Shown: positions 1 to 10,150, counted from the stretch's first letter. The stretch: 64,000 nt of DNA from Erythrobacter ramosus (GCF_009828055.1 NZ_WTYB01000002.1:372001-436000), one strand, 5' to 3'. Program-made: numbers and translations. Notes: generated from the sequence alone by a model not told the origin.

Positions 1-1
1 T

Positions 2-907
2 TTTCCGGGCAACGAGCACGTCATCACCTCGAACGAAGCGTTTCATCTCGACGCCATTCCGCGCCGCATCCTGATTGCGGGGGGCGGCTATATCGCCAAC
101 GAGTTTGCTGGGATCTTCAACGAATTCGGCAGCAAGGTGACAATCGCCAATCGCTCGGACACGATCCTGCGCAGCTATGATGCGGCACTGCGGGACCGGC
201 TGCTGCAAATCTCTATGGTGAAGGGCATCGAGTTCTGTTTCCACGCCGAGTTCGAGCAGGTGGAAAAGCAAGATGATGGCACTCTGCTGGTCAAGCTGAC
301 GGGCCAGGACCCGCGCGAATTCGATGTCGTGATGGTCGCCACTGGCCGCGTGCCGAATGTCGAAGGCCTCGGGCTGGAGACCATCGGGGTCGAAGTTGGC
401 AGCAAGGGTGAAATCATCGTCGATGCCTTCAGCAAGACCAATGTCGACTATGTTTATGCCGTGGGCGATGTGACCGACCGGGTGCAGTTGACCCCTGTGG
501 CGATCCGCGAAGGGCAGGCGTTTGCTGACTCTGTGTTCGGCGGGGTCGAGCCTTACGCGGTCGATCATTCCTGCGTGCCCAGCGCGGTGTTCAGCCACCC
601 GCCGATCGCCGCCGTCGGCATGACCGAGAGCGAGGCGCGCAATCAGCTCGGCAATATCAAGGTCTTTCAGTCCGACTTCCGGCCGATGAAGAACGTCGTG
701 GCGGGGCGCAACGAACGCAGCCTTTACAAGATGATCGTCGATGCCGCGAATGACCGGATCGTTGGCATTCACATGATCGGCCCTGACGCGCCCGAGATCA
801 TGCAAGCGGCCGCGATTGCGGTGAAGGCGGGACTGACCAAGGCAGATTTCGACGCCACAGTCGCGATCCACCCGACGATGGCGGAAGAGCTGGTGCTGTT
901 CAAATAG
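2..907 (+). CDS. gor: Glutathione-disulfide reductase, 5' end outside window
   Basis: FAD/NADPH enzyme that reduces GSSG to glutathione in the cytoplasm. The open frame runs in from base 2 with no start, so the N-terminal FAD site and redox CxxxxC are missing. Visible are the NADPH Rossmann motif GGGYIANEFAG, the following NRS...LR..D stretch with arginines suited to the 2'-phosphate of NADPH, the second FAD motif (YAVGDVTD) and the C-terminal dimer-interface motif HPTMAEEL, which carries the catalytic His-Glu pair. The family is near 450 residues, so about two thirds is present. The AIHPTMAEELV ending favours glutathione reductase over lipoamide or mercuric reductase. Internal GTG codons are not real starts. 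Confidence 0.93.
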   Translation, partial: FPGNEHVITSNEAFHLDAIPRRILIAGGGYIANEFAGIFNEFGSKVTIANRSDTILRSYDAALRDRLLQISMVKGIEFCFHAEFEQVEKQDDGTLLVKLTGQDPREFDVVMVATGRVPNVEGLGLETIGVEVGSKGEIIVDAFSKTNVDYVYAVGDVTDRVQLTPVAIREGQAFADSVFGGVEPYAVDHSCVPSAVFSHPPIAAVGMTESEARNQLGNIKVFQSDFRPMKNVVAGRNERSLYKMIVDAANDRIVGIHMIGPDAPEIMQAAAIAVKAGLTKADFDATVAIHPTMAEELVLFK

Positions 908-966
908 GCTGCGTGCCGCTGTCGTGCTGCTAAGGTGCGATGACACTCAAACAGGGGAAGCGCAGC

Positions 967-1992
967 ATGGCCGATACCATCCTTGTGACCGGCGGCACCG
1001 GCTATATCGCGGGCGAGCTCATCGATCAGGCGTTGGCGGCGGGCAAGGCGGTGCACACCACCGTGCGCAATGCCGCCAAAAGCGAACCGCGCCTGCGTGC
1101 CCGCTGGCCCGAGGCAGGCGAGCGGTTGCGAGTGTTTCAGGCCGATCTGGAGCATGACGCGGGCTGGGCCGAGGCCTGCGCGGGCTGCGACGGGGTGGCC
1201 CATGTCGCCTCGCCTTTCCCGCTCGCGGTGCCGAAACACGCCGATGAGCTGGTGATCCCGGCGCGCGAAGGGGCCTTGCGGGCGCTGCGCTTTGCCCATG
1301 CGGCGGGGGCGGGACGCTTCGTCCTGACCAGTTCGGCGGCCGCGATTGCCTATGGCCACGGCCCCGGCAAGGATCGCTTTGACGAGCGGGACTGGACCGT
1401 GCTCGAAAATCCGGCCGTGCCGCCTTACCACCGCTCCAAGACCGTGGCCGAAAAAGCCGCGCGCGAATGGGTTGCAGCGAATGCGCCCGCTATGGCGTTC
1501 TGCTCAGTCAATCCGGTCGCGGTGCTGGGGCCGGTGGTGAATGACGATCTGTCGACCTCGATCGAGCTGGTGCGCAAGCTGCTGACTGGCGAGATCCCGG
1601 CGCTGCCCGCGGTCGGCTTCGGCATTATCGACGTGCGCGATGTGGCCCGCGCCCATCTGCTGGCGCTCGATGCGCCTGCTGAAACCGTGCGCGGCGAGCG
1701 CTTTCCGGTGCAGGACCGCTTTGTGTGGATGACCGAGATTGCGCAAGTGCTGCGAAACCGCACGCCTGAGCTTGCGCGCAAGGTGCCGACCCGCAAACTG
1801 CCCGACTTCGTCGTCACCCTGCTAGCGCCGATGATGGCCGAGATGAAGCAGGTGAAAGCAGAACTCGGCCGTACCCGCGATGTCTCGGGCGAGCACACGC
1901 GGCGCGTGCTGGGCATGGATTTTATCGCTGCCGAAGACAGTATCGAGGCGACCGCGCGCAGTCTGGTCGACCAGGGAATCGTGCGGGTCTAG
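967..1992 (+). CDS. NAD(P)-dependent aldehyde/dihydroflavonol-type reductase (extended SDR)
   Basis: 341-residue extended short-chain dehydrogenase of the dihydroflavonol-4-reductase/aldehyde reductase type. It has the glycine-rich nucleotide site GGTGYIA near residues 9-15, the catalytic YHRSK (Tyr154, Lys158) and the serine pair TSS just before it. The ATG at 967 is chosen because AGGGGAAG lies six bases upstream and MADTILVTGG is a normal SDR beginning. An in-frame ATG at 940 lacks this. It follows gor by 59 bases on the same strand and its last four bases overlap the convergent flavoprotein gene. The substrate cannot be read from the sequence. Confidence 0.88.
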   Translation: MADTILVTGGTGYIAGELIDQALAAGKAVHTTVRNAAKSEPRLRARWPEAGERLRVFQADLEHDAGWAEACAGCDGVAHVASPFPLAVPKHADELVIPAREGALRALRFAHAAGAGRFVLTSSAAAIAYGHGPGKDRFDERDWTVLENPAVPPYHRSKTVAEKAAREWVAANAPAMAFCSVNPVAVLGPVVNDDLSTSIELVRKLLTGEIPALPAVGFGIIDVRDVARAHLLALDAPAETVRGERFPVQDRFVWMTEIAQVLRNRTPELARKVPTRKLPDFVVTLLAPMMAEMKQVKAELGRTRDVSGEHTRRVLGMDFIAAEDSIEATARSLVDQGIVRV

Positions 1993-3092
1993 GCGCCGAG
2001 CCGCGCCGGGGCGAACTGCTCGGGCGCGAGGTCTGCGGCGGCGCAATCCGCAGGGAAGGGCAGACCCAGCACCGCGCTTTCGGCAATCCGTGACAGGGCC
2101 GGAGCGGTCTGGAAGCCAGCGCCGCCTTGTCCCGCAACCCACACGAAGCCGGGCGCGCCAGCCGCGTGGCCGATCACCGGTAATTCGTCGGGCGCAAAGC
2201 TTCTGAGGCCCGCCCAACTATGCGCGATACGGCGAATGGGGAGGGTGGTCGCCTGCTCGACCCGGTCGGCGGCGATGGCGATGTCCAGTTCCTCGGGCGC
2301 GGCGTCGCATGGCTGGCTGGGGGTCTGGTCCATCGATGAGGCGAGCAGTTGCCCCGCGCCCTCCGGCAGCAGGTAGAAGCCTTCGCCGACTGTCTTGGTG
2401 AAGGGCCACTCCCGCACATCCTCGTCCGGCAATGCGGCGAAGGAGATGACGGTGCGGCGGCGCGGTTCAATGCCGATGAGCGAAACACCCGCAAGGCGCG
2501 CAATGTCATCTGCCCATGCTCCGGCAGCGTTGATGAGTAGGGGCGCAGCGTAAGTCTCGCCCGAGGCCTCGACCCGCCAGCTAGCGCCGTCGTGTGCAAT
2601 CGCGCTGACCCGGGCGCCTGTCACCACCGTGCTGCCGGCCGCGCGCAAGGCGGCCATGTGCGCCTGCAACATCGCGTGCGTATCGAGCTTCAGCGCTCCG
2701 TGATCGACCAGCGCGGCCGCGCACGCCTCAGACTTCAGCACCGGCAGCAGCGCGCGCGCTTCGGCGCCGCTGATCCGCGCATAATCGCAGCCAAACTGGC
2801 GGTGCGTGTCTTCCAACGCATCGAGCGCTTCCAATTGTGCCGAAGAGGCGATGTGCAATGCCGGATGCCGCGTGCCATGCTCGGCCAGCGCGGGCAGGCT
2901 CAGGGCGGTCAGCGTGCGCACCAGCCGCTCGCCCAGCCCGAAATGCGCGACCGCCACGCTGCGGCCCGAGGCGTGGTAGCCCGGCGCGCTTTCGGCCTCA
3001 AGCACTACCACCCGCCCATGCGCAGCCAGTCGCGCAGCGCAGCTCAGCCCCGCGATCCCGCCGCCGATCACCAGAAAATCGCACCGCTCCAT
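1989..3092 (-). CDS. FAD-dependent D-amino-acid oxidase-type oxidoreductase
   Basis: 367-residue DAO-fold flavoprotein. The N-terminal FAD motif GGGIAGLSCAARLA sits at about residues 9-22, followed by an acidic residue ending the second beta strand (VVVLEAE) and the GYHASGRS segment. That segment resembles the GYHSTGRS region of D-arginine dehydrogenases. The C-terminal GFVWVAGQGGAGFQTAP matches the second FAD contact of this family. It probably oxidises a D-amino acid or a similar amine in the cytoplasm, but specificity is inference only. It is convergent with the upstream SDR and diverges from the next gene. Confidence 0.85.
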   Translation of the reverse strand: MERCDFLVIGGGIAGLSCAARLAAHGRVVVLEAESAPGYHASGRSVAVAHFGLGERLVRTLTALSLPALAEHGTRHPALHIASSAQLEALDALEDTHRQFGCDYARISGAEARALLPVLKSEACAAALVDHGALKLDTHAMLQAHMAALRAAGSTVVTGARVSAIAHDGASWRVEASGETYAAPLLINAAGAWADDIARLAGVSLIGIEPRRRTVISFAALPDEDVREWPFTKTVGEGFYLLPEGAGQLLASSMDQTPSQPCDAAPEELDIAIAADRVEQATTLPIRRIAHSWAGLRSFAPDELPVIGHAAGAPGFVWVAGQGGAGFQTAPALSRIAESAVLGLPFPADCAAADLAPEQFAPARLGA

Positions 3093-3164
3093 GATGTCGG
3101 TCTCGCCTAATGCGTTGCCCTATGCAACTGTTGTTCGTAAGCCACAGGCAGGGAGGCGGATGCC

Positions 3165-3887
3165 ATGCAGCTTGCAGGAAAGACGGTATTGTTGACGGGC
3201 GGCAGCGCCGGGATCGGGCGCGAGATCGCGCTGCAACTCAAGGCCAAGGGCGCGCGGGTAATCCTCACCGGACGCAGCCCCGAACGGCTAGAGGCGATGC
3301 GGGACGCGGGGTTCGAGGTGATCGCCGCCGATCTGTCTCATGCTGCCGGGGTCGATGCACTGATCGCACAGTTGGCCGAGACTGAACTCGATGTGCTGAT
3401 CAACAATGCCGGACAGCTGGTCGATCACGATTTCCGCAAGGCCGCGCCTGATGCCGATGCGGCGGATGCCGGCATTTATGCCAATCTCTCTGCCCCGATC
3501 CGGCTGATTACGGCGCTGGTGGAACGCCTACGTGCACGTCCGCAAGCGGCAATCGTCAACGTCACCAGCGGCCTCGCAATTGCCCCGGCAGCGCGCCAGC
3601 CGGTCTATTGCGCCACGAAGGCGGGCCTGCGGTTTTACACCCTAGCCCTGCGCGAACAGCTCAAAGAAAGCGCCATTCAGGTGATCGAGGCTCTGCCACC
3701 GGTGGTCGACACCCAGATGAATGACGGCAACCCAATGAAGAAGATGCCGCCCGAGGAATGCGCCCGCCAGATCATCGCTGCGATCGAGCAGGACCACGAC
3801 GAGGCCAATATCGGCATGACCAAGATGCTGCGCACGGTCGAGGCGGTCGCCCCTTGGCTGGCGCGGCGTATGACGCTGCGGTTCTGA
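3165..3887 (+). CDS. Classical short-chain dehydrogenase/reductase (DltE-like)
   Basis: 240-residue classical SDR with cofactor motif TGGSAGIG (11-18), the structural NAG (81-83), catalytic Ser135 and YCATK (Tyr148, Lys152). The TGR after the second beta strand suggests NADPH preference. The sequence resembles the DltE/YdfG-like group of single-domain SDRs. The start follows GGAGGCGG nine bases upstream. The substrate is unknown. It reads in the same direction as pccB, 82 bases ahead of it. Confidence 0.85.
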   Translation: MQLAGKTVLLTGGSAGIGREIALQLKAKGARVILTGRSPERLEAMRDAGFEVIAADLSHAAGVDALIAQLAETELDVLINNAGQLVDHDFRKAAPDADAADAGIYANLSAPIRLITALVERLRARPQAAIVNVTSGLAIAPAARQPVYCATKAGLRFYTLALREQLKESAIQVIEALPPVVDTQMNDGNPMKKMPPEECARQIIAAIEQDHDEANIGMTKMLRTVEAVAPWLARRMTLRF

Positions 3888-3969
3888 CCGCCCGCACTTT
3901 TGCCACGTTGACGCTTGGGACAGGCTAAGGCAACGCAGCGGCCAAACACGCCACAGAAGGGGATGCCCA

Positions 3970-5502
3970 TTGTCCGCCAATATCGCTGAAATGGAACGCC
4001 GCCGCGAAGCCGCCCGCATGGGGGGCGGCCAGAAGCGTATCGACGCCCAGCACGCCAAGGGCAAGCTGACCGCGCGCGAACGGCTCGATGTGCTGCTCGA
4101 CGAAGGCAGCTTTGAAGAAGTCGATGCCTATGTGGAGCACGACTGCAACGACTTCGGCATGGAAACCCAGCGCATCCCTGGTGACGGGGTGGTGACGGGC
4201 AGCGGCACCATCAACGGGCGGCTGGTCTATGTTTTCTCGCAGGACTTCACCGTGTTCGGCGGCTCGCTGTCGAAGCGCCATGCCGAGAAGATCTGCAAGG
4301 TGATGGACACCGCGCTCAAGGTCGGCGCGCCGGTGATCGGCCTGAACGATTCGGGCGGTGCGCGCATTCAGGAGGGCGTCGCGAGTCTTGGCGGCTATGC
4401 CGAGGTGTTCCAGCGCAATGTGCTTGCATCGGGCGTGGTGCCGCAAATCAGCCTGATCATGGGGCCGTGCGCGGGCGGGGCGGTCTATTCACCGGCGATG
4501 ACTGACTTCATCTTCATGGTGAAAGATTCGAGCTACATGTTCGTCACCGGCCCCGAGGTGGTGAAGACCGTCACCAACGAGGTCGTGACGCAGGAGGAGC
4601 TGGGCGGGGCGATCACCCACACCACCAAGACCAGCGTGGCCGATCTCGCCTACGAGAACGATGTCGAGGCGCTGCTGGCCACCCGCCGGTTCTTCGATTT
4701 CCTGCCGCTGTCGAATCGCGACGAAGCCCCGATCCTGCCGACCAGCGACGCCTGGGACCGGATCGACAACAGCCTCGACACGCTGATCCCCGACAACGCC
4801 AACCAGCCCTATGACATGCACGAAGTCATCGCCAAGGTGCTGGACGAGGGCGATTTCTTCGAGATCCAGCCGGCGCACGCGGGCAACATCCTGTGCGGTT
4901 TCGGCCGCGTGGAAGGCCGCACCGTGGGCGTGGTGGCGAACCAGCCGATGGTGCTGGCGGGTGTGCTCGACATCAATTCCTCGAAGAAGGCGGCGCGCTT
5001 CGTGCGGTTCTGCGATGCGTTTGAAATCCCCATCATCACCTTCGTCGACGTCCCCGGCTTCCTCCCCGGCACCGCGCAGGAACTCGGCGGGATCATCAAG
5101 CACGGCGCGAAACTGCTGTTCGCCTATGCTGAGGCGACCGTGCCCAAGATCACCGTCATCACCCGCAAGGCATACGGCGGGGCCTATGACGTGATGGCCT
5201 CCAAGCACCTGCGTGGCGATTTGAACTACGCTTGGCCCACGGCGGAAATCGCGGTCATGGGTGCCAAGGGCGCGGTGGAGATTATCTTCCGCTCGGACCG
5301 CGGGGACGCGGCCAAGATCGCGGAAAAAACCAAGGAATACGAAGACCGCTTCGCCAACCCCTTCGTGGCGGCCCAGCGCGGCTATATCGACGAGGTGATC
5401 CACCCGCACTCCACGCGGCGGCGGATTGCTTTGGGGCTAAGGAAGCTGCGGACGAAGCAGTTGGAAAACCCGTGGAAGAAGCACGACAATATTCCGCTGT
5501 GA
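3970..5502 (+). CDS. pccB: Propionyl-CoA carboxylase beta (carboxyltransferase) subunit
   Basis: 510-residue carboxyltransferase that moves CO2 from biotin on PccA to propionyl-CoA, giving (S)-methylmalonyl-CoA. The two crotonase-fold halves are visible: an N half with [14 protein letters not shown] and [12 protein letters not shown], and a C half with the [10 protein letters not shown] and [12 protein letters not shown] oxyanion-loop motifs. The TTG start is chosen because AGAAGGGG ends seven bases upstream; an in-frame ATG at 3991 is the alternative. Its partner pccA lies 8.6 kb downstream. Length and motifs are normal for the acyl-CoA carboxylase beta family, and the mutase context supports propionyl-CoA as substrate. 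Confidence 0.96.
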   Translation: MSANIAEMERRREAARMGGGQKRIDAQHAKGKLTARERLDVLLDEGSFEEVDAYVEHDCNDFGMETQRIPGDGVVTGSGTINGRLVYVFSQDFTVFGGSLSKRHAEKICKVMDTALKVGAPVIGLNDSGGARIQEGVASLGGYAEVFQRNVLASGVVPQISLIMGPCAGGAVYSPAMTDFIFMVKDSSYMFVTGPEVVKTVTNEVVTQEELGGAITHTTKTSVADLAYENDVEALLATRRFFDFLPLSNRDEAPILPTSDAWDRIDNSLDTLIPDNANQPYDMHEVIAKVLDEGDFFEIQPAHAGNILCGFGRVEGRTVGVVANQPMVLAGVLDINSSKKAARFVRFCDAFEIPIITFVDVPGFLPGTAQELGGIIKHGAKLLFAYAEATVPKITVITRKAYGGAYDVMASKHLRGDLNYAWPTAEIAVMGAKGAVEIIFRSDRGDAAKIAEKTKEYEDRFANPFVAAQRGYIDEVIHPHSTRRRIALGLRKLRTKQLENPWKKHDNIPL

Positions 5503-5520
5503 GGCGACGCTTCTAACCTT

Positions 5521-5612
5521 CGTCACCCTGAACTTGTTTCAGGGTCCATCCCGCCCCAAACTCGAACAGAGCGGGCCGCCGAATGGATGCTGAACCAAGT
5601 TCAGCATGACGG
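5521..5612. repeat. Paired palindromic (BIME-like) element, CTGAACTTG type
   Basis: Two inverted copies of one small palindrome fill the gap between pccB and the epimerase. The left copy (5521-5550) has stem ACCCTGAA/TTCAGGGT around CTTGT. The right copy (5583-5612) has ATGCTGAA/TTCAGCAT around CCAAG. Reverse-complementing the right copy gives the same CGTCA..CTGAACTTG.TTCAG..TCCAT pattern. I recognise this as a dispersed sphingomonad-type intergenic repeat. It could fold as one long hairpin in the transcript. Confidence 0.8.
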
Positions 5613-5634
5613 CATTTGAGAGAGGAATGAGCCA

Positions 5635-6087
5635 GTGAAGCTGGGAAGATTGAACCACATCGGGGTCGCCACGCCCTCCATCGCGGACTCGATCGCGTTC
5701 TACCGCGACGTCATGGGTGCGACCTCGATCACCGAGCCCTTCGACCTCGAAGAACAGGGCGTGAAGGTCTGCTTCGTCGACACCCCCGGAGCCGATGGCG
5801 CGATGAACGGCACGCAGATCGAACTGATCGAGCCGTTGGGGGAAAACTCCACGCTCGCAGGTTTCATCGCCAAGAACCCCTTGGGCGGGCAGCATCACCT
5901 GTGCTTCGAGGTGCCCGATATCGCCGAGGCGCGCTCCGAGTTCGAGGCGCTCGGCAAACGCATCCTCGGCCCCACGCGCATCGGCGCGCATGGCACCCCT
6001 ATCTTTTTCGTCCATCCCAAGGACATGGGCGGCATGCTTACCGAGATCATGGAGACGCCCAAAGAGGGCACGCACTGGTCGAATTGA
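5635..6087 (+). CDS. mce: Methylmalonyl-CoA epimerase
   Basis: 150-residue vicinal-oxygen-chelate protein that interconverts (S)- and (R)-methylmalonyl-CoA between carboxylase and mutase. Two glyoxalase-type beta-alpha-beta modules are visible, with metal ligands His8 (LNHIGVA), a His in QHHLCFEV (87-88) and Glu137 near the C terminus (TEI). The GTG start is preceded by GAGAGAGGAA at a normal distance and gives the standard beginning MKLGRLNHIGVA. It lies between pccB and the mutase, as its role predicts. Confidence 0.95.
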   Translation: MKLGRLNHIGVATPSIADSIAFYRDVMGATSITEPFDLEEQGVKVCFVDTPGADGAMNGTQIELIEPLGENSTLAGFIAKNPLGGQHHLCFEVPDIAEARSEFEALGKRILGPTRIGAHGTPIFFVHPKDMGGMLTEIMETPKEGTHWSN

Positions 6088-6095
6088 AAACAACC

Positions 6096-6180
6096 CCCGC
6101 CCCGGACTTGATCCGGGGCCCAGCTTCTTCTCTCACCCACGTTGAAGAAAGCTGGGCCCCGGCTCGGAGGTCGGGGCGGG
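6096..6180. repeat. Paired palindromic (BIME-like) element, GGACTTGATCC type
   Basis: Inverted arms at 6096-6130 and 6144-6180 share the order CCCGCCCCG, then CCGGGGCCCAGCTT, then CTTC when the right arm is reverse-complemented. The left arm contains its own small palindrome CCCCGGACTTGATCCGGGG. It lies wholly in the gap between the epimerase and enoyl-CoA hydratase genes and ends just before the ribosome binding site of the latter. Confidence 0.75.
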
Positions 6181-6202
6181 GAAATCGAGAGGTTTGAGAA
6201 GA

Positions 6203-6988
6203 ATGTCCTACGAAACCATCCGCGTCGACCGTGACGGCCCGCTGCTCACCATCACGCTAAACCGCCCCGAGCGGCTCAACGCCATGCCGCCCGCGATGGC
6301 GGACGAGTTGGGGCAGGCGTTCTACGATCTGGGTGACGCGCGCGCGGTTTTGATCACCGGCGAGGGCAAGGGCTTTTGCTCAGGCGCGGACCTTTCGGCG
6401 CGCGGCTCCGGCTCGGCGCTCGGCGGGAAGGGCGGCAGCCACGAGGCTCTGATCAATCACTATAACCCCGCGATCAGCCAAGTGGTGCGCGCGAGCGTGC
6501 CGGTGATCTGCGCGGTCAATGGCCCGGCGGCGGGCGTGGGCTGCTCGTTGGCTCTGGCAGCGGATTTCACCATCGCGGCCAAGAGCGCCTACTTCCTTCA
6601 GGCCTTCGTCAACATCGGCCTTGTGCCCGATGGCGGATCGACCTGGCTGCTCGCCCGCGCCATCGGCCGCGCGCGTGCCACGCGGATGATGATGCTGGGC
6701 GAGAAGATCAGCGGCACGCAGGCGGAGGAATGGGGCCTCGTCTACAAGTGCGTCGAGGATGCCGACCTGATGACCGAAGCCCGCGCGCTGGCCGAGAAGC
6801 TCGCGAACGGCCCGACGGTGGCCTACGCGACGATGAAGCGCAACATCGCCACCGCGCTCGACCAGAACCTGCAAATGGTGCTGCTCGCCGAGGCCGAGGG
6901 CCAGCGCATCGCGGGCGCGACCAAGGACGCGATGGAGGGTGGCATGGCCTTCCTCCAGAAGCGGAAAGCCGAATTCAAGGGTCAATAG
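6203..6988 (+). CDS. Enoyl-CoA hydratase/isomerase family protein
   Basis: 261-residue crotonase-fold enzyme. The first oxyanion loop is FCSGADLSARG and the second is NGPAAGVGCSLA. The FVNIGLVPDGGSTWLL stretch resembles the PaaG/PaaB isomerase branch rather than short-chain fatty-acid hydratases, so ring-epoxide isomerase or a related activity is possible. The ATG at 6203 follows GAGAAG closely. A TTG at 6194 in the same frame is less likely. Placed between the epimerase and mutase genes, it may act on acyl-CoAs feeding the propionate route, but its substrate is not fixed by the sequence. Its stop codon lies inside the hairpin described next. Confidence 0.88.
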   Translation: MSYETIRVDRDGPLLTITLNRPERLNAMPPAMADELGQAFYDLGDARAVLITGEGKGFCSGADLSARGSGSALGGKGGSHEALINHYNPAISQVVRASVPVICAVNGPAAGVGCSLALAADFTIAAKSAYFLQAFVNIGLVPDGGSTWLLARAIGRARATRMMMLGEKISGTQAEEWGLVYKCVEDADLMTEARALAEKLANGPTVAYATMKRNIATALDQNLQMVLLAEAEGQRIAGATKDAMEGGMAFLQKRKAEFKGQ

Positions 6989-7007
6989 TCCGAAGGACTA
7001 TTGACCC
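6979..7007. terminator. Perfect 13-bp hairpin overlapping a stop codon
   Basis: GGGTCAATAGTCC, loop GAA, then GGACTATTGACCC: a perfect 13-base stem with a three-base loop. The TAG stop of the enoyl-CoA hydratase gene (6986-6988) is inside the left arm. No T-run follows, so it is better viewed as an attenuating or mRNA-stabilising hairpin than as a classical terminator. Confidence 0.6.
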
Positions 7008-7011
7008 GCAG

Positions 7012-7070
7012 CCCCCGCGCAGGCGAGGGCCCATAGCCGCCCGCGGTGCCAGCTTCCGCTGGCATGACGG
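7012..7070. repeat. Palindromic repeat pair before the mutase gene
   Basis: A left palindrome CCCCCGC..GCGAGGG is followed by TGCCAGC-TTCC-GCTGGCA (7047-7064) and ATGACGG. The right unit is the same type as the CCAGC-GAAA-GCTGG elements found further downstream, with an altered stem. It ends 20 bases before the mutase ATG. Confidence 0.65.
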
Positions 7071-7089
7071 ATATGCTTAGGGAAGCGAC

Positions 7090-9243
7090 ATGACCCAAAA
7101 ACCCACCCTCTCCGACTGGAACACCCTCGCCGCCAAGGAAGTGAAGGGCCGCGACCTTACCTGGCACACGCCGGAAGGTTTCGCGATCAAGCCGCTGTAT
7201 ACCGAAGAGGATCATGCAGGGTTCGACCCCGGCCTCCCCGGCTTCGCGCCCTTCACCCGGGGCGTGAAGGCGAGCATGTATGCGGGCCGTCCGTGGACGA
7301 TCCGGCAATATGCGGGCTTCTCGACCGCCGAGGAATCGAACGCCTTTTACCGCCGCAACCTCGCGATGGGGCAGAAGGGCCTGTCGGTCGCCTTCGATCT
7401 TGCGACCCACCGGGGCTACGACTCCGATCACCCGCGCGTGGTCGGTGATGTCGGCAAGGCGGGGGTGGCGATCGATACGGTCGCGGATATGCAGATCCTG
7501 TTCGACCAGATCCCGCTCGACACCATGTCAGTCTCGATGACGATGAACGGCGCGGTGATCCCGGTGCTCGCCTTTTTCATCGTTGCGGCGGAACGTCAGG
7601 GCGTGTCGCAGGACAAGCTTGAGGGCACGATCCAGAACGACATCCTCAAGGAGTTCATGGTCCGCAACACCTATATCTACCCGCCCGAGCCTTCGATGCG
7701 GATCATTTCGGACATCATTGCATATACCTCGGCCAATATGCCGAAATTCAACTCAATTTCGATCAGCGGCTACCACATGCACGAGGCCGGCGCGACCGCC
7801 GTGCAGGAGCTCGCCTTCACCATCGCTGACGGCAAGGAATACGCCGCCCGAGCGATGGCGGCGGGGCTGGATATTGACGCTTTCGCGGGCCGCCTCAGCT
7901 TCTTCTTCGGCATCGGCATGAACTTCTTCATGGAGATCGCCAAACTGCGCGCCGCGCGCACGCTTTGGTACCAAGTGATGGACGATCTGGGGGCGAAGGA
8001 CGAACGCTCCAAGATGCTGCGCACTCACTGCCAGACGTCGGGCGTGAGCTTGCAGGAGCAGGATCCCTACAACAACGTCATCCGCACCACCGTGGAGGCC
8101 ATGGCGGCGGTGCTGGGCGGCACGCAGTCGCTCCACACCAATGCGCTTGATGAAGCGATTGCGCTCCCCACCGATTTCTCTGCGCGGATTGCGCGCAACA
8201 CCCAGCTGGTGCTGCAAGAGGAAAGCGGCATCTGCAACGTCGTCGATCCGCTGGGCGGATCCCACTACATCGAGGCGCTGACCGCAACGCTAGTGGCCGA
8301 TGCCGAAGCGATGATGGCCGAGGTGGACGCGGCAGGCGGCATGACCGCCTATGTCGCGACCGGCGCGCCCAAGGCCGCAATCGAGCGCGCCGCGGCAGAA
8401 AAGCAGACCAAGGTCGATATGGGCGAGACGGTGATCGTCGGCGTCAACAAGTACCGCAAGGACAGCGAAGACCCGATGGATACCCTCGAGGTCGATAATC
8501 AGATGGTCCGCACCGGCCAGATCGCCCGCCTCGCCAAGGTGCGCGAAGGGCGGGATGAGGCCGCGTGCCGTGCGGCCCTTGCGGCGCTGACGGCGGGCTG
8601 CGCGGATGGCGAGAACGTGCTGGCGCTGGCGGTTGCCGCCGCCCGCCACGATGCGACCTTGGGCGAGATTTCCTCGGCGATGGAAGAGGTCTTCGGCCGC
8701 CACGATGCGACGCCTGCGCCGGTCAGCGGGGTCTATGCCAGCGCCTATGAGTTCGACCGCCGCTGGGCGCAGGTGACGGACGGCGTGGAAGCCGTGGGCC
8801 GCCGCTTGGGCCGCGCGCCTCGCATCATGATCGCCAAGATGGGCCAGGACGGCCACGATCGCGGCGCGAACGTGATCGCGAGCGCATTCGGTGACATGGG
8901 CTTTGAAGTCGTCTCCGGCCCGCTGTTCCAGACGCCCGAGGAATCCGTCGCAATGGCGCTTGAACACGATGTCGACGTGGTGGGCGCGTCGAGCCTTGCA
9001 GCTGGCCACAAAACCCTGATCCCCGAACTGATCCGCCTCCTTCGTGAAGCCGGTCGCGGCGACATCAAGGTCACCGCAGGCGGCGTGATCCCGCCGCAGG
9101 ACTACGACTACCTGCGCGAGGCGGGGGTGCAGGGGATTTACGGCCCCGGCTCCAACGTGGTGGAATGCGCGGCAGATATCCTCGTGCTGCTCGGCCACAA
9201 CATGCCGCCGCTGGGCGAGGGGCTGGACGAGGCGGCGGAGTGA
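7090..9243 (+). CDS. scpA: Methylmalonyl-CoA mutase, single large subunit
   Basis: 717-residue adenosylcobalamin enzyme converting (R)-methylmalonyl-CoA to succinyl-CoA. An N-terminal TIM barrel binds the substrate ([15 protein letters not shown] and [16 protein letters not shown] segments are visible). A C-terminal B12 domain starts near residue 575 and carries DGHDRG, with His589 the expected lower axial cobalt ligand, followed by the GVIP loop. The length equals the catalytic subunit of other bacteria. No small MutA-like subunit or MeaB chaperone gene lies nearby. The last codons overlap the next gene by four bases. Confidence 0.97.
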   Translation: MTQKPTLSDWNTLAAKEVKGRDLTWHTPEGFAIKPLYTEEDHAGFDPGLPGFAPFTRGVKASMYAGRPWTIRQYAGFSTAEESNAFYRRNLAMGQKGLSVAFDLATHRGYDSDHPRVVGDVGKAGVAIDTVADMQILFDQIPLDTMSVSMTMNGAVIPVLAFFIVAAERQGVSQDKLEGTIQNDILKEFMVRNTYIYPPEPSMRIISDIIAYTSANMPKFNSISISGYHMHEAGATAVQELAFTIADGKEYAARAMAAGLDIDAFAGRLSFFFGIGMNFFMEIAKLRAARTLWYQVMDDLGAKDERSKMLRTHCQTSGVSLQEQDPYNNVIRTTVEAMAAVLGGTQSLHTNALDEAIALPTDFSARIARNTQLVLQEESGICNVVDPLGGSHYIEALTATLVADAEAMMAEVDAAGGMTAYVATGAPKAAIERAAAEKQTKVDMGETVIVGVNKYRKDSEDPMDTLEVDNQMVRTGQIARLAKVREGRDEAACRAALAALTAGCADGENVLALAVAAARHDATLGEISSAMEEVFGRHDATPAPVSGVYASAYEFDRRWAQVTDGVEAVGRRLGRAPRIMIAKMGQDGHDRGANVIASAFGDMGFEVVSGPLFQTPEESVAMALEHDVDVVGASSLAAGHKTLIPELIRLLREAGRGDIKVTAGGVIPPQDYDYLREAGVQGIYGPGSNVVECAADILVLLGHNMPPLGEGLDEAAE

Positions 9244-10001
9244 GTCACTCCCGCAACTTGTCCCATCCTATCGCCCGCCTTGCTGCGCTGACGCTCCTTG
9301 CGCTCGGCGCCGGGGCAGTGTCCGCGCAGGAGCCGGAGGTCCGCGTGCCGGTGGTGACGCTGTTCACCATCAGCGACCTTGATGATCCCGCGATGATCCG
9401 CGCCGCCAAGCCGGTCGAAGGTTACGAGACCTGGCTGACCCCGGCGGATTTCCCTGCGGATGCTTTTGATCCGACTCGGACCTGGTATGTGCCGCTCTCG
9501 ATCAAGGTTGCCGCCGATGGTTCGGTGAGCGATTGCATCCCTATCGATCCTGTCAGGCAAGGCGGTGCCCGCGCCTGCGAGGTGATCCGCGAGCGCGGGC
9601 GCTTTGTTCACGCCCTCGACGCAGAGGGGCGCCCGCAGAGCGGTAGCAGAGCGATGGGCGCGGTGTTTGAGCTTCGCCAGCCCGGCAAACCTGTCCTCGC
9701 ATCCCCCGCCCCGCCGCCAATGGGCTATCAGAACACCAAGCCGGTGATCCGCGATGCGGCACTGCTGCAACTGGCGGCGGACCCCCAAAAGTTCATCGAA
9801 ACCGCCCCCGGCGTCTGGCTCGATATCAACGCCAAGGGCCGCGTCACCCGCTGCCGTATCCGCATCTCCACCGGTACCGACGCCGGCGACGCGGAAGTGT
9901 GCAAGCGTATGACCAAGGCGAAATTCGATCCCGCGCGCGATCCGCAGGGCAATAAGGTGCCTGCGGTCGGCGCCTATTTTGCGCTGAAGGTGGCGGCGTG
10001 A
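9240..10001 (+). CDS. Secreted protein with TonB-C-terminal-like repeats
   Basis: 253-residue protein starting at a GTG that overlaps the mutase TGA (GTGA). A signal peptide is clear: short basic N region, [14 protein letters not shown] core, and SAQ before the mature end. The mature part appears to hold two similar halves, each with a DGSVSDC/KGRVTRC turn and a later cysteine, which resembles the C-terminal domain of TonB. No proline-rich stretch or transmembrane anchor is present, so it is not a TonB itself. The role is unknown; co-translation with the mutase is a spacing inference. Confidence 0.7.
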   Translation: MSHSRNLSHPIARLAALTLLALGAGAVSAQEPEVRVPVVTLFTISDLDDPAMIRAAKPVEGYETWLTPADFPADAFDPTRTWYVPLSIKVAADGSVSDCIPIDPVRQGGARACEVIRERGRFVHALDAEGRPQSGSRAMGAVFELRQPGKPVLASPAPPPMGYQNTKPVIRDAALLQLAADPQKFIETAPGVWLDINAKGRVTRCRIRISTGTDAGDAEVCKRMTKAKFDPARDPQGNKVPAVGAYFALKVAA

Positions 10002-10045
10002 GGGTGGGGTATGGGCTGGACGAGGAGGGGGCGTAAGGTTCCCCG

Positions 10046-10145
10046 CACTCCGTTTGCCCTGAGCTAGTCGAAGGGCTGCTTTTCACTTCTCTTGCGGTTA
10101 CAAGGCGCAGGACAGGGCTTCGACAAACTCAGCCCGAACGGAGTG
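10046..10145. repeat. Paired palindromic (BIME-like) element, CTGAGCTTGTCGAAG type
   Basis: The left arm (10046-10084) begins CACTCCGTTTGCCCTGAG, and the right arm (10111-10145) is its inverted copy ending ACGGAGTG. Both share CACTCCGTT.G..CTGAG.T.GTCGAAG..CTG, a repeat type I know from many alphaproteobacterial intergenic regions. The right arm ends six bases before the predicted start of the next gene. Confidence 0.8.
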
Positions 10146-10150
10146 TTGGT

